Shown: positions 15,491 to 25,312, counted from the stretch's first letter. The stretch is 64,000 nucleotides of DNA from VRUE01 sp963742535 (GCA_963742535.1 CAVUMC010000002.1:2294001-2358000), one strand, 5' to 3'. Program-made: numbers and translations. The notes: a model not told the origin generated them from the sequence alone.

Positions 15491-16706
15491 GCCGATTCGC
15501 ATTGGGCTGCTGGGACGCGGCACGGTCGGTGGTGCCTTCGCCGAGCTGGTCGAGGCCCGCGCCGCGGCGATCGAGGCAGCCACTGGACGGCGGCCGGAAA
15601 TCTCCGGGGTGCTCACCCGCAGCGGCGGTGACTTCGGCGAGATCCTCGCCGGCTCAGACCTGATCGTCGAGCTGATCGGCGGCACCGAGCCCGCCCGCGA
15701 CTACGTGCTGGAGGCACTGCGGGCCGGTGTGCCCGTTGTTACCGCGAACAAGCAGCTTCTCGCCCAGCACGGTGAGGAGCTCTTCGCCGTCGCTCGCGAA
15801 GCCGGCGTGCAGCTGCGCTTCGAGGCTGCGGTGGCGGGGGTGATCCCGATCGTGCGGGTGATTCAGGAGAGCTTTGGCGTGACCGAGATCGCCAAGGTCT
15901 TCGGCATCGTCAACGGCACCACCAACTTCATCCTCACCGAGATGGCGACCGGCGGCGCGCCCTATGAGGAGGTGCTGGCGCGGGCCCAGGAGCTGGGCTA
16001 CGCCGAGGCCGATCCCACCGCCGATGTCAGCGGGGCCGACGCGGCGGCGAAGATGGCAATCCTCGCTCGCCTCGCCTTCCACACCCCCGTCACCCTCGAC
16101 GAGGTCTTATACGAGGGGATCGAACAGGTCCAACTCGACGACCTCGAGTACGCCAAGGAGCTCGGCCTCTCGCTGAAGCTGCTCGGCGTCGCGGAGCGGA
16201 TCGACGGCGGCATCAGCGTCCGGGTCTTTCCCTGCTTCCTCTACGGCGGCCATCCGCTGGCGCCGGTTGCGGGACCGTTCAACGCGGTGATGGTCGAGGC
16301 GCCGGATATCACCGAGGTGACGATGTCGGGGCCGGGTGCCGGGGGCGTGCAGACCGCCTCGGCGGTGCTCGGCGACGTCGTCTCAATCCTCAGTGGCGAT
16401 GCGCCCGTGCACGAGACACGCGAGCGGCTGCCAATCGTTTCCGACGTCACCTCCTCCTTCTACCTGTACCTCGCCGTCGCCGACCGCCCCGGCGTGCTGG
16501 CCAAAGTCGCGCAGGTGCTCGGCGATGAGGACGTCTCGGTGAAGAGCGTCGTCCAGCGCGGCAGCGGCGACGACACGCGACTGGTGATGGTGATCCACAA
16601 GTGCCTCGAGTCACGCTTCGCCGCGGCGCTGAAGGCGATCGAGGGACTCGGCGTGCTGCGCACGCCGGCGCGCGCGATCCGGGTGATCGAAGAGGAGTTC
16701 GTTTGA
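15483..16706 (+). CDS. hom: homoserine dehydrogenase
   Basis: A 407-aa NAD(P)-dependent enzyme that reduces aspartate semialdehyde to homoserine. The nucleotide-binding loop is GLLGRGTVGGA (residues 8-18), the catalytic segment includes VVTANKQLLAQHG and GIVNGTTNFILTEM, and EADPTADVSGADAAAK is the signature. A C-terminal ACT domain (about residues 335-405, LYLAVADRPGVLAKVAQVL) gives threonine feedback regulation in the family. The ATG is inside the end of lysA. The N-terminus is slightly shorter than in many homologues, starting directly at the Rossmann strand. Confidence 0.94.
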   Translation: MPEPIRIGLLGRGTVGGAFAELVEARAAAIEAATGRRPEISGVLTRSGGDFGEILAGSDLIVELIGGTEPARDYVLEALRAGVPVVTANKQLLAQHGEELFAVAREAGVQLRFEAAVAGVIPIVRVIQESFGVTEIAKVFGIVNGTTNFILTEMATGGAPYEEVLARAQELGYAEADPTADVSGADAAAKMAILARLAFHTPVTLDEVLYEGIEQVQLDDLEYAKELGLSLKLLGVAERIDGGISVRVFPCFLYGGHPLAPVAGPFNAVMVEAPDITEVTMSGPGAGGVQTASAVLGDVVSILSGDAPVHETRERLPIVSDVTSSFYLYLAVADRPGVLAKVAQVLGDEDVSVKSVVQRGSGDDTRLVMVIHKCLESRFAAALKAIEGLGVLRTPARAIRVIEEEFV

Positions 16707-17740
16707 GCCCCCCCGGCTTGATCGAGCGCTATCGGGAGCGCCTCTCGCTCGAGCCGGGCGATCCGGTCGTGACCTTGAACGAGGGCTCGACACCCCTGAT
16801 CGAGGCGCCGCGTCTCTCCGAACGGATCGGCGCCCGCGCCTACCTCAAGTTCGAGGGGCTCAACCCGACGGGAAGCTTCAAGGACCGCGGCATGACCGTC
16901 GCCGTCTCGCGGGCCAAGGGCCGGGGCGCCGAGGCGGTGATCTGCGCCTCGACGGGCAACACGGCGGCAAGCGCGGCTGCCTACGCCGCTCGCGCCGGCA
17001 TGCGCGGTGCCGTGATCGTGCCCGAGGGCAAGATCGCGATCGGCAAGCTCGCCCAGGCGCTGATGCACGGCGCCCGGGTCGTTGCCCTGCAGGGCAACTT
17101 CGACGACGCCCTGCGGATCGTCCGCGAGCTTGCTGACAAGCACCCGATCGAGCTGGTCAACTCGGTCAACCCGCACCGGATCGAAGGTCAGAAGACCGCC
17201 GCCTTCGAGGTTGTGGATGACCTGGGAGAAGCCCCCGGCGCGCTGGCCATCCCGGTTGGAAACGCCGGCAATGTCACCGCCTACTGGCGCGGCTTCCAAG
17301 AGGTGGGCACGGCACCGGTGCTCTACGGCTTTCAGGCTGAGGGCGCGGCACCGCTGGTGCGCGGCGAGCCGGTCACCAACCCCGAGACGGTCGCCTCGGC
17401 GATCCGGATCGGCAACCCGGCGCGCTGGGAGGAGGCGATGGATGCCTTCACCGCCTCGCGCGGTCGCGTCGCCGCCGTTTCCGACGAGCAGATCCTCGAC
17501 GCCTATCGCTGGCTCGCCGCCGGCGAGGGGGTCTTTTGCGAGCCGGCCTCGGCCGCCTCTGTCGCGGGCCTGCTGGCGCACGGCCTGCCCACGGTCGACG
17601 GCGAGCCACAGCCCGAGTCGGTCGTCTGCGTGCTCACCGGCCACGGCCTCAAGGACCCCGATACGGCCCTCTCCAAAGCCCCGCCGGTGATCAACTGCGA
17701 GAACGACCTCAGCGCGGTCGAGCGCGCGGTGTTCGATTGA
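16703..17740 (+). CDS. thrC: threonine synthase
   Basis: A 345-aa PLP-dependent enzyme that converts O-phosphohomoserine to threonine. The PLP lysine is K60 in NPTGSFKDRG, followed by the STGNTAASAAAYAARAG loop and the phosphate site VPVGNAGN-like segment (IPVGNAGNVTAYWRG). The TTG at 16703 overlaps the hom stop (TTGA); the reading frame is open further upstream inside hom, but the N-terminal sequence LSPPGLIERYRERLSL fits the family start. Translational coupling to hom is likely. Confidence 0.93.
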   Translation: MSPPGLIERYRERLSLEPGDPVVTLNEGSTPLIEAPRLSERIGARAYLKFEGLNPTGSFKDRGMTVAVSRAKGRGAEAVICASTGNTAASAAAYAARAGMRGAVIVPEGKIAIGKLAQALMHGARVVALQGNFDDALRIVRELADKHPIELVNSVNPHRIEGQKTAAFEVVDDLGEAPGALAIPVGNAGNVTAYWRGFQEVGTAPVLYGFQAEGAAPLVRGEPVTNPETVASAIRIGNPARWEEAMDAFTASRGRVAAVSDEQILDAYRWLAAGEGVFCEPASAASVAGLLAHGLPTVDGEPQPESVVCVLTGHGLKDPDTALSKAPPVINCENDLSAVERAVFD

Positions 17741-18618
17741 CGGTCCGCCACCGGCTCGTCCGCGTTCCCGCCTCCTCCGCCAATCTCGGTCCCGGCTACG
17801 ACGTCCTGGCAGCCGCGGTCTCGCTCTTCCTCGAGCTGGAGGTGGAAGAGAGCGCCGAGTTCTCCTTCGATGCCGGCGGGCTCGACGTCCCGACTGGGCG
17901 CGACAACCTGATCGTGCGCGCCTTCGAGAGCCTGCATTCGGCCGACGGCATCGCCTTCCGCCTGCGCAGCGAGATCCCGCTCGCGCGCGGGCTCGGCTCC
18001 AGTGCCGCGGCGATCGTCGCCGGCCTCTTCGCCGCCGACCACCTCTTCGAGCTGGCGTTATCGAAGGAGGAGATGCTGGTCCGCGCGACCGAGATCGAGG
18101 GCCATCCCGACAACGTCGCCGCCGCGATCTTCGGTGGCTTCGTGATCTGCGGTGAGGGCGAGGACGGGACGCCCAACGCGGCCCGCTTCGATCCTCCCAG
18201 CGGCTTGGAGGGCATCGCCGTGATCCCGGCCGAGGAGGTCTCCACCGAGCGCGCCCGCGAGGCAATCCCGGCCGAGCTGCCGCTCGCCGACGCCGTCGCC
18301 AACGTCTCTGCCGCCTCCCGCCTCGTCCTCGGCCTGCAGAGCGCCGACCTCGACCTGGTCGCCGCCGGCCTCTCCGATCGCATCCACCAGGGCCGCCGCC
18401 GCGAGCTCTATTCCCGTTCGATGGACCTGGTCGATTCAGCCAAAGACCTCGGCGCCCTCGGCGCCACCATCTCCGGCGCCGGCCCTACCGTCCTCGTCTG
18501 GACCACCTGGCAGGAGGCTGGCAACGTCGCCGAGGCCCTCGAAGACCGCTGCGCCGGCGGGGCCGAAGTCCGCCGCCTGCCTTTCAGCCCCCACGGGGCT
18601 GACGTGCCTGAGCTTTAG
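17737..18618 (+). CDS. thrB: homoserine kinase
   Basis: A 293-aa GHMP kinase that phosphorylates homoserine with ATP. VPASSANLGPGYDVLA near the N-terminus and the ATP loop RGLGSSAAAIVAG (about residues 81-93) are diagnostic, and GATISGAGPT near the C-terminus is motif 3. It begins with TTG at 17737, again as a TTGA overlap with the thrC stop. A longer frame open from 17536 lies inside thrC and is rejected. Last gene of the lysA-hom-thrC-thrB unit. Confidence 0.93.
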   Translation: MTVRHRLVRVPASSANLGPGYDVLAAAVSLFLELEVEESAEFSFDAGGLDVPTGRDNLIVRAFESLHSADGIAFRLRSEIPLARGLGSSAAAIVAGLFAADHLFELALSKEEMLVRATEIEGHPDNVAAAIFGGFVICGEGEDGTPNAARFDPPSGLEGIAVIPAEEVSTERAREAIPAELPLADAVANVSAASRLVLGLQSADLDLVAAGLSDRIHQGRRRELYSRSMDLVDSAKDLGALGATISGAGPTVLVWTTWQEAGNVAEALEDRCAGGAEVRRLPFSPHGADVPEL

Positions 18619-18658
18619 CCCGGTTGCCGGTCGCCGGAGGCGGGACTAGGATCGCCGC

Positions 18659-19714
18659 ATGACAAGACCCCTGAAGCTCATTTGCGTAATCGCTGTCCTG
18701 GCAGTCGGCCTCCTTGCTCCTGCGACTTCGCAGGCGACGCTCGTCTTTACCCGCAACCCGTTGAAGCCGATGGTCTACGTGGCCAAGAACAACGGCTCGG
18801 CGGCGCGTAAGGTCGGTTCGGGGTCGAACCCACGGATCTCGCCCAACGGGCAGACGGTCGCCTTCTACCGCTTCGGCAAGGGCAAGCAGCCGTCGCAATT
18901 GATGGTCGCTCCCGCCTCCGGTGGCGCGCCGAGACAGCTGGCCACGGGCTGGCAGGAACCCTTCGTCTTCGCCTGGTCCCCCGACTCGTCCAGGATCGTG
19001 GTTGAGCTCGGGCCGGAAGTGGGCAAGCGGCGCCTGGTCGTGATTGACGTTGCCACTGGCATCCAGCAGACGATCGTGAGTGGCTATTTCGGTGGCGTCA
19101 GCTTCGCGCCGCAGGACAGTGAACAGCTGGCCTTCTCGATGTCGGCGAGCGAAAGCTTTCCGCCCCGCAGCGACATCTACCGGATCGACTTGCTCCCTCC
19201 AGGCGCGGTCAGCGTCGCTGCCGTGAAACCGCAGCGACTGACCAACGACCATCGCTCGACCACCCCGCTCTGGGGGCCGAACGAACAGATCGTCTTCGTC
19301 AAGCATTTGGGCGAAAAGAGCCGCAAGTACGGCCCCAAGAACGACCTCTTCCTGATGAAGGAAGACGGCAGCGGGGTCAAGCGCCTCACTCACACCAAGG
19401 TCGGGCAGCTTCTGTTCGGCCTCAGCCCGACCGAGTGGTCGGGCAACGGCAGTCGCCTGCTCACCGAGTTCGGCGGCCAGGACACGACCTACGCGGTTGC
19501 TGTGAACCCCCGGACAGGCGCTGAACGGCCGCTGACCAAGGAACGCGAGGTCGGCTTCGTCGGCACCGCTCTCTCCAACAACGGCAAGGTGGTGCTGGGC
19601 AGCATCGGCGGCTTCGAACCTGGCCCCGGGCACAAGGTCGTCAGCATTCCCTACACCGGCGGCAAGCCGAGGGTGCTCGCGAAGAACGCCTCCGAACCAG
19701 ACTGGAATCGCTGA
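18659..19714 (+). CDS. secreted TolB-like beta-propeller protein
   Basis: A 351-aa exported protein with signal peptide (cut near TSQA) and several propeller blades of the PD40/TolB type: NPRISPNGQTVAFYR, FAWSPDSSRIVVE, GVSFAPQDSEQLAFS, SPTEWSGNGSRLL. These repeats form a beta-propeller that binds partner proteins or ligands at the surface. TAGGAT lies 6 nt before the ATG, so a leaderless message is likely. It follows thrB by 40 bp but has this promoter of its own. Function unknown. Confidence 0.8.
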   Translation: MTRPLKLICVIAVLAVGLLAPATSQATLVFTRNPLKPMVYVAKNNGSAARKVGSGSNPRISPNGQTVAFYRFGKGKQPSQLMVAPASGGAPRQLATGWQEPFVFAWSPDSSRIVVELGPEVGKRRLVVIDVATGIQQTIVSGYFGGVSFAPQDSEQLAFSMSASESFPPRSDIYRIDLLPPGAVSVAAVKPQRLTNDHRSTTPLWGPNEQIVFVKHLGEKSRKYGPKNDLFLMKEDGSGVKRLTHTKVGQLLFGLSPTEWSGNGSRLLTEFGGQDTTYAVAVNPRTGAERPLTKEREVGFVGTALSNNGKVVLGSIGGFEPGPGHKVVSIPYTGGKPRVLAKNASEPDWNR

Positions 19715-19735
19715 CTCTCAAAAGGAGCGAATGAC

Positions 19736-20110
19736 ATGGCCGGCAGCTACTCGATCAAGCATCGCGACGAATTCGAGTCAATGGAGGGGTCGGGGGACTC
19801 GACCTGGCGGCTGGCGCGCAAGGCGCTCGGCACCTCGGCCTTCGGCTTCAACTTGGTTGAAATCGAGCCCGGGGGTCAGATCCCAGAGCACGACGAGGCG
19901 GGCAGCGGCCAGGTTGAGCTCTACGCGATCCTGGAAGGGGAGGCGGTGCTCCGCATCGAGGGCGAGGACCACCCGGCCCCAGCGGGGACCTTCGCCTCGA
20001 TCGAGCCGCCGGCCAGCCGCACGATCCTCAATCGCTCTGACGCCCCCGTCACCGCCCTGCTGATCGGTGTCCAGCCCGAGGGTGGCTACGAGGCGATGTC
20101 CTGGGGCTAG
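19736..20110 (+). CDS. cupin domain protein
   Basis: A 124-aa single-domain cupin. Motif 1 is reduced (GQIPEHDEAGSGQVELYAILEGEA) with H and E ligands still visible, and motif 2 is APAGTFASIEPPASRTILN, in which the usual histidine is replaced. Metal binding is therefore uncertain. A clear AAAGGAG ribosome binding site precedes the ATG. Its 3' end overlaps the convergent MmcQ/YjbR-like gene by 4 bp. Substrate unknown; such proteins are often small isomerases or sensor domains. Confidence 0.75.
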   Translation: MAGSYSIKHRDEFESMEGSGDSTWRLARKALGTSAFGFNLVEIEPGGQIPEHDEAGSGQVELYAILEGEAVLRIEGEDHPAPAGTFASIEPPASRTILNRSDAPVTALLIGVQPEGGYEAMSWG

Positions 20111-20505
20111 CCCAGCTCCGGGTTGTCATCGAGGTACTGCTGGGCTAGTCGTTTCGGGGCGCGCGCGAGCCAGGCTTCGATCACCAGTTCCTCCAGCTCG
20201 CTGACCGCGATTCGCTCCAGTCGCACGAGGACCGAGGGGTAGCCATCGAAGTGGGTGGTGGTGAAGTAGACCTCGGGGTCGTCGCTAACGAGCGCTTCCT
20301 TGGCGAGTAGGTGCTCGACCCTGGCTCCCAGGATCGGGCCGTCTGGCGCCGCCTCGCCCAGCGCTTCCAGGTCGCTTTTGCGCAGCGGGCGCTCCCAGAC
20401 GAAGAGTTTCTTCCGCACCCGCCAGGAGGCCAGTCCGTGCATAGGTTGCTCCGTGGCCTCAGGCAGGGAGAGGGCGATGCGGCGCACGTCATTCCAGTCG
20501 GCCAT
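20107..20505 (-). CDS. MmcQ/YjbR family protein
   Basis: A 132-aa protein of the MmcQ/YjbR (CyaY-like fold) family: WNDVRRIALSLPEATEQPMHG at the N-terminus, KLFVWERPLRK, and the C-terminal IEAWLARAPKRLAQQYLD helix. Family members are proposed to bind DNA, with no established role. The ATG at 20505 was chosen over a longer open frame (to 20640) because MADWNDVRR is the usual start; the longer form would run over the promoter of the glutamate synthase gene. It diverges from gltB and overlaps the cupin gene by 4 bp at its end. Confidence 0.8.
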   Translation of the reverse strand: MADWNDVRRIALSLPEATEQPMHGLASWRVRKKLFVWERPLRKSDLEALGEAAPDGPILGARVEHLLAKEALVSDDPEVYFTTTHFDGYPSVLVRLERIAVSELEELVIEAWLARAPKRLAQQYLDDNPELG

Positions 20506-20570
20506 TGCCAATAGTTTCGCGCTATTTGCAGGGAAACCCGGATTTATCTCGACGGGCTTCCCGGCGGCCC

Positions 20571-20576
20571 TATAAT
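20571..20576 (+). promoter_or_regulatory. consensus -10 element upstream of gltB
   Basis: TATAAT, a perfect -10 hexamer in GC-rich DNA, lies 62 bp before the gltB ATG. At 17-bp spacing the -35 would be CTCGAC (20548-20553), a weak match. It leaves a leader of about 55 nt with a GGGAGG ribosome binding site. Confidence 0.55.
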
Positions 20577-20638
20577 TCGGCGACTTGTCAACCCGTCGCG
20601 CGCCCGCTCGAAGAAGGCGTGGATACCGGGAGGTCAGC

Positions 20639-23600
20639 ATGTCGGATACCCAGTCCCGTGAGCTTCACGGTGGGGGCGGCCCCGTCCGCTACTCGCCAGA
20701 GCGTGCCTACAGGCCACTTGTTTCGCCGCCCAGCGTCGAGGACAAGGATGCCTGTGCGATCTACGCCTCGGTCCGCAAGGACGCGACGCCGAGCCATGCG
20801 CCGATCGAGCTGGCGATCCCGGCCCTGCAGAAGATGCTCCACCGCGCCGGCAACGTCGACGGCGAGGGAGACGGCTGCGGGCTCATGCTCGACCTGCCGC
20901 GCAAGATCTGGGCTGAGGAGGTCCGCTCCGGTGGTCACGACCCCTCGCTGACCCTCGACGACGCCTTCGCCGTCGCCCACATCTTCGTCGAGCGTTCACA
21001 GGACCTGGAGCGGATTCAGCACGACGCCCGCGAGCTGCTCGGCCAGGGCGGTTTCCGCATCCTCGCTGAGCGCATCGGCGCCGTCGATTCCTCCGCGCTC
21101 GGCCCGACCGCGCGCGAGGAGGAGCCCCACTTCTGGCAGCTGGCTGGCCTCGTCGCCGACGCTTCGCGTCGCGATCGGGTCCTCTTCGATCTGCTGATCG
21201 AGCTCGAGGCGCGCCTTGGCGTTCACGTCCCCTCGTTCTCGGCAACGACCTGTGTCTACAAGGTGATGGGCGCGCCGAAGATCCTCGGCGAGTACTACCC
21301 GGACCTGCACGACGAGCGCTTCGAGACGATCGGCTGCTTCGGCCACAACCGCTACTCGACCAACACCTGGCCCTCCTTCAAGCGGGTCCAGCCCTTCTCG
21401 GTGCTGGGCCACAACGGTGAGATCAACACGATCGCTCAGCTGCGCCAGGAGGCGAAGATGCTGGGCGTACCGATCCACGCCGACGGCTCGGATTCCCAGG
21501 ACCTCAACCGCACGATCGACACCCTGGTCAGCCGCGACGGGCTCAGTCTCGCCGAGGCGATGGAGATGGTCGTGCCGCCGATCGTCGAGGAGATCCGCTC
21601 GCTGCCCGAGGAGCTGCACCGCTTCTACATGTACCTGCGCCAGGCGATGGGTCCCTTCGCTCAGGGTCCGGTTGCCCTGATCGCCCGCCACGCCGGCGAA
21701 TGCGTTTTCTCCTCCGACGCGCTTGGGCTGCGGCCGCTCTGGCAGGTCGAGACCACCGACGACTTCGTCTTCAGCTCCGAGCCGGGCGTGGTCCCGGTCA
21801 GCGCCATGGTCGCCGAGCCGAAGCCGCTCGCGCCGGGTGAGAAGGCGCTGGTCCTGATCGATCGCGAGCGCAAGCGCTCGACCCTGCACGGGCACGACGA
21901 GATGCTGCGCATCGTGCGCAAGAGCTGGCTGGCGCGCAACGGCGCCGAGGAGGCCGCCGCTTATGACCGCGCCCTGGAGACTGCCGGTCCGCTCGAAGGC
22001 GAGGAGGTACCGGGCTACTCCGACGCCGGTCCCGAGGAGCCGGTCAAGGTCGCCGATCGCGTGCTCGCCGGCTTCGGCTGGCAACGCGACGACGTCAAAC
22101 TCGTCCAGCAGATGGCCTCGAACGGCTCCGAGCCGGTCGGCTCGCTGGGCTACGACGGCCCGCTCGCCGCGCTCTCGCCCGAGCGCCAGAATCTCGCCGA
22201 CTACTTCAAGGAGACGGTCGCCGTCGTCACCAACCCGGCGATCGACCGCGAACGCGAGATGGAGCACTTCTCCACCCGCACCGTCTACGGCCGCCGCCCC
22301 TCGATCGACGCCGCCGGTGAGGACACCGGCACGGTTGAGGCTGCCTTCCCGGTGATTCTTGGTGGCCACCACGGTCTGGCTCCGCTCTCCGACAAGACCT
22401 ACCGGGCGATCGCCCGCGAGCACAGGACCTTCCTGCTCGAGGACCTCTGGGAGGAGTTCCGCGGGCGCGCCGACGTGGTTGACATCTCCCTGCTCGAGTC
22501 CGAGACGACGCGCGGTGCGATCGATCGGATCAAGCAGGAGGCGGTGAAGAAAGTCCGCGACGGCGCCGAGCTGCTCGTGCTCACCGATCGCACCGTCTAT
22601 GACGCCGACCGCCGCTATCTCGATCCGCATCTCGCGATCTCAGCCGTCGACCAGGCCCTGAAGAGCTTCAAGGTCGAGCCGGGCGAGGAGAATCTGCGCC
22701 GTCGCTGCGGTCTCGTCCTGCGCTCGGCGTCCCTGCGCAACGTCCACGACGTGCTGCTCGCCCTCGGCCTTGGCGCCAACGGCGTCTGCCCGTACACGAT
22801 GATCGAAGTGATCTGCGTCGAGGACTACGAGTCCGACGTCTCCAACCTCTGCGACGCGCTGAAGAAGGGGATGGAGAAAGTGATCTCGACGATCGGGATC
22901 CACGAGGTGCGCGGCTACGCCCGCCAGTTCTCCTCGATCGGGGTAAAGCCCGAGCTGGCCGAGATCTTCATGACCGAGGCCTTTGCCGCGTCCGAGAAGG
23001 GCGGCACCGGCTTCAGCGATCTCGATGCGGACACCAATGAGCGCGCTCGCATCCTCGCTGGCGACGAAGAGGCGAAACCGGCAAAGACGTTCCGCTTCTA
23101 CCCCAAGGTCTACAAGGCGGCGATCGCCACCGCCAACGGCACCGGCTCCTACGAGGACTACTCGCAGAAAGTGCGCGAGCTCGAGAAGCAGAGTCCGATC
23201 TCGATGCGCCACATCATGGGGTTCAAGAGCGATCGGGAGCCCCTGGAGGACGCCAGCGTCGTCGACGCCGGCGTCGGCCACCACGACTACCCCGTGGTGA
23301 TCTCCTCGATGAGCTTCGGCTCGCAGTCCGAGCCGGCCTTCCGCGCCTACGCCGAGGCGGCGAAGTCGATCAACGTGCTCTGCGTCAACGGCGAGGGTGG
23401 CGAGATCCGCGACATGTACGGGCACTACCGCAAGTGGCGCGGCCAGCAGGTCGCCTCGGGGCGCTTCGGCGTCTCGGCGGAGATGCTCAACTCCTCCTAC
23501 CTGGCCGAGATCAAGATTGGCCAGGGGGCGAAGCCCGGCGAGGGCGGCCACCTGCCCGGCAAGAAGGTCTCCGAGAAGGTTGCCGCGGCGCGTAACGCGG

Positions 23601-25312
23601 CGCCCGGCACCGACCTGATTTCGCCCTCCAACAACCACGACCTCTACTCGATCGAGGACCTGGCCGAGCTGATCGACGAGCTCAAGACCGTCAATCCCGA
23701 CGTGCGGGTCTCGGTCAAGGTCCCGGTGGTGCCGAACATCGGCACGATCGGCCTCGGCATCGCCAAGGCTGGCGCCGACATCATCACCCTCTCGGGCTTC
23801 GAGGGTGGCACCGGCGCCGCCCGCCAGCACGCCCTGCGCCACGTCGGCCTGCCCTCGGACATCGGCACCCGCGCCGTGCACCGGGCGCTGATGGAGGCTG
23901 GAATCCGCAACCGGGTCGAGATCTGGGCCGACGGCGGCTACCGCCACGGTCACGACGTCGTCAAGCTGCACTGCCTCGGCGCCAACCGGGTCGGCTTCGG
24001 CACCCTGGCGATGGTCAGTCTCGGCTGCACGATCTGCCGCGGCTGCCAGCTCGACACCTGCCACGTCGGCATCGCGACTCAGATCGAGACGGTCGAGCAG
24101 GCTCAGGAGCACGGCCTGAAGAAGTTCACGCCTCAGGAGGTGGATTCCGCCGCTGAGAGCTGCGCCCGCTTCTTCCAGGCCATGGGTGAGGAGGTCAAGC
24201 AGGTCGTTGCCTCGCTTGGCTACGAACGCGCCCAGGACCTGGTCGGCCGTTACGACCTGCTCGAGCAGGTCGCCCACCACGACAGCGTCGACCTGGCGCC
24301 GTTGATCACACCGCTGGACGAGTTCCTCGACCTCGAGCCGATCGACCTGCCGGTCGCCGAGAACGAAGACACCCGCGCCGAGGCCGGCATGGTTGTCGCC
24401 CGGCCGATCCGGATGGAGGCCAAGCAGGCCTCGAGCCAGATCGCCGGCCTCGCCGGCGACATCTGCTCCGGTCGCACGATCCGCAACGAGTTCCCGCGCG
24501 CCACCGACGCCAACGACCGCGTGCTCGGTTCGGAGCTCTCCGGGGCGATAGCTCGCTCGCGGATCTTCGAAGACGGCCCCGAGTCCAACGACGACGTGCT
24601 CGCCAGTCTCGAGTTCAACGGCGGCTCTGTCGCCGGCCAGGGTCTTGGCGCCTTCAACTCCTACGGTGTTGCGATCCGGGTCGAGGGCGGCGCCCAGGAC
24701 GGCGTCGGCAAGACGATGCTGGGCGGCTCGATCGCCGTGCTCAAGGGCAAGGGCGCCAAGGGCCAGCGAGTCAATGGTTCGGTCGGCAAGTCCTTTGCCT
24801 ACGGCGCTCAGCGCGGCCGCCTCTTCGTTCAGGGCTCGGCCGACTCGCGCTTCTGCATCCGCCTCTCCGGCGCCGATGTGGTGCTGGCCGGCGAACCAGA
24901 GGAAGCGATCGATGACGGCCGCGGCTGCATCGTCAACCGCGCCAACGCCAAGGGCTTCGCCTTCGAGTACATGACCTCAGGCCGTGCGATCGTGCTCGGC
25001 GACCTAGGCCCCTGGGCCTGCGCCGGCATGACCGGCGGCCGCGTCTACGTCCGCCACAACGCCTTCGGCATCGATGCGGACGCGATCAAGCGGCGGCTCG
25101 GAAAAGGCGCCAAGGTCGAGCTGAAAGAGATCGACGCCGAGGGTCAGCTCGACATCGATGACCTGCTGGGCGCGTACGCCAACGAACTGAGGGCGACGGG
25201 CCAGGACGACGAGGCAGCGCGTGTCCTGGGTCTGGCGACCGATGCGGCGAGCAACTTCATGATGGTCGTGCCGCACAAGGTGCAGGCGGACCCGAGCATC
25301 TCGACCGAGTAG
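20639..25312 (+). CDS. gltB: glutamate synthase, large subunit
   Basis: A 1557-aa glutamate synthase alpha chain that transfers the glutamine amide to 2-oxoglutarate. The N-terminal glutamine amidotransferase nucleophile is C39 in KDACAIY, exposed after propeptide cleavage. The central domain follows, then the FMN/synthase domain (PGEGGHLPGKKV, SGFEGGTGAARQHA) with the 3Fe-4S cluster cysteines starting near C1130 (CTICRGCQLDTCHVG, one cysteine more than the usual spacing needs), and a C-terminal GXGXG beta-helix. The ATG at 20639 has a GGGAGG site. No gltD small subunit is adjacent, so its electron donor is encoded elsewhere or is a ferredoxin. Confidence 0.9.
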   Translation: MSDTQSRELHGGGGPVRYSPERAYRPLVSPPSVEDKDACAIYASVRKDATPSHAPIELAIPALQKMLHRAGNVDGEGDGCGLMLDLPRKIWAEEVRSGGHDPSLTLDDAFAVAHIFVERSQDLERIQHDARELLGQGGFRILAERIGAVDSSALGPTAREEEPHFWQLAGLVADASRRDRVLFDLLIELEARLGVHVPSFSATTCVYKVMGAPKILGEYYPDLHDERFETIGCFGHNRYSTNTWPSFKRVQPFSVLGHNGEINTIAQLRQEAKMLGVPIHADGSDSQDLNRTIDTLVSRDGLSLAEAMEMVVPPIVEEIRSLPEELHRFYMYLRQAMGPFAQGPVALIARHAGECVFSSDALGLRPLWQVETTDDFVFSSEPGVVPVSAMVAEPKPLAPGEKALVLIDRERKRSTLHGHDEMLRIVRKSWLARNGAEEAAAYDRALETAGPLEGEEVPGYSDAGPEEPVKVADRVLAGFGWQRDDVKLVQQMASNGSEPVGSLGYDGPLAALSPERQNLADYFKETVAVVTNPAIDREREMEHFSTRTVYGRRPSIDAAGEDTGTVEAAFPVILGGHHGLAPLSDKTYRAIAREHRTFLLEDLWEEFRGRADVVDISLLESETTRGAIDRIKQEAVKKVRDGAELLVLTDRTVYDADRRYLDPHLAISAVDQALKSFKVEPGEENLRRRCGLVLRSASLRNVHDVLLALGLGANGVCPYTMIEVICVEDYESDVSNLCDALKKGMEKVISTIGIHEVRGYARQFSSIGVKPELAEIFMTEAFAASEKGGTGFSDLDADTNERARILAGDEEAKPAKTFRFYPKVYKAAIATANGTGSYEDYSQKVRELEKQSPISMRHIMGFKSDREPLEDASVVDAGVGHHDYPVVISSMSFGSQSEPAFRAYAEAAKSINVLCVNGEGGEIRDMYGHYRKWRGQQVASGRFGVSAEMLNSSYLAEIKIGQGAKPGEGGHLPGKKVSEKVAAARNAAPGTDLISPSNNHDLYSIEDLAELIDELKTVNPDVRVSVKVPVVPNIGTIGLGIAKAGADIITLSGFEGGTGAARQHALRHVGLPSDIGTRAVHRALMEAGIRNRVEIWADGGYRHGHDVVKLHCLGANRVGFGTLAMVSLGCTICRGCQLDTCHVGIATQIETVEQAQEHGLKKFTPQEVDSAAESCARFFQAMGEEVKQVVASLGYERAQDLVGRYDLLEQVAHHDSVDLAPLITPLDEFLDLEPIDLPVAENEDTRAEAGMVVARPIRMEAKQASSQIAGLAGDICSGRTIRNEFPRATDANDRVLGSELSGAIARSRIFEDGPESNDDVLASLEFNGGSVAGQGLGAFNSYGVAIRVEGGAQDGVGKTMLGGSIAVLKGKGAKGQRVNGSVGKSFAYGAQRGRLFVQGSADSRFCIRLSGADVVLAGEPEEAIDDGRGCIVNRANAKGFAFEYMTSGRAIVLGDLGPWACAGMTGGRVYVRHNAFGIDADAIKRRLGKGAKVELKEIDAEGQLDIDDLLGAYANELRATGQDDEAARVLGLATDAASNFMMVVPHKVQADPSISTE

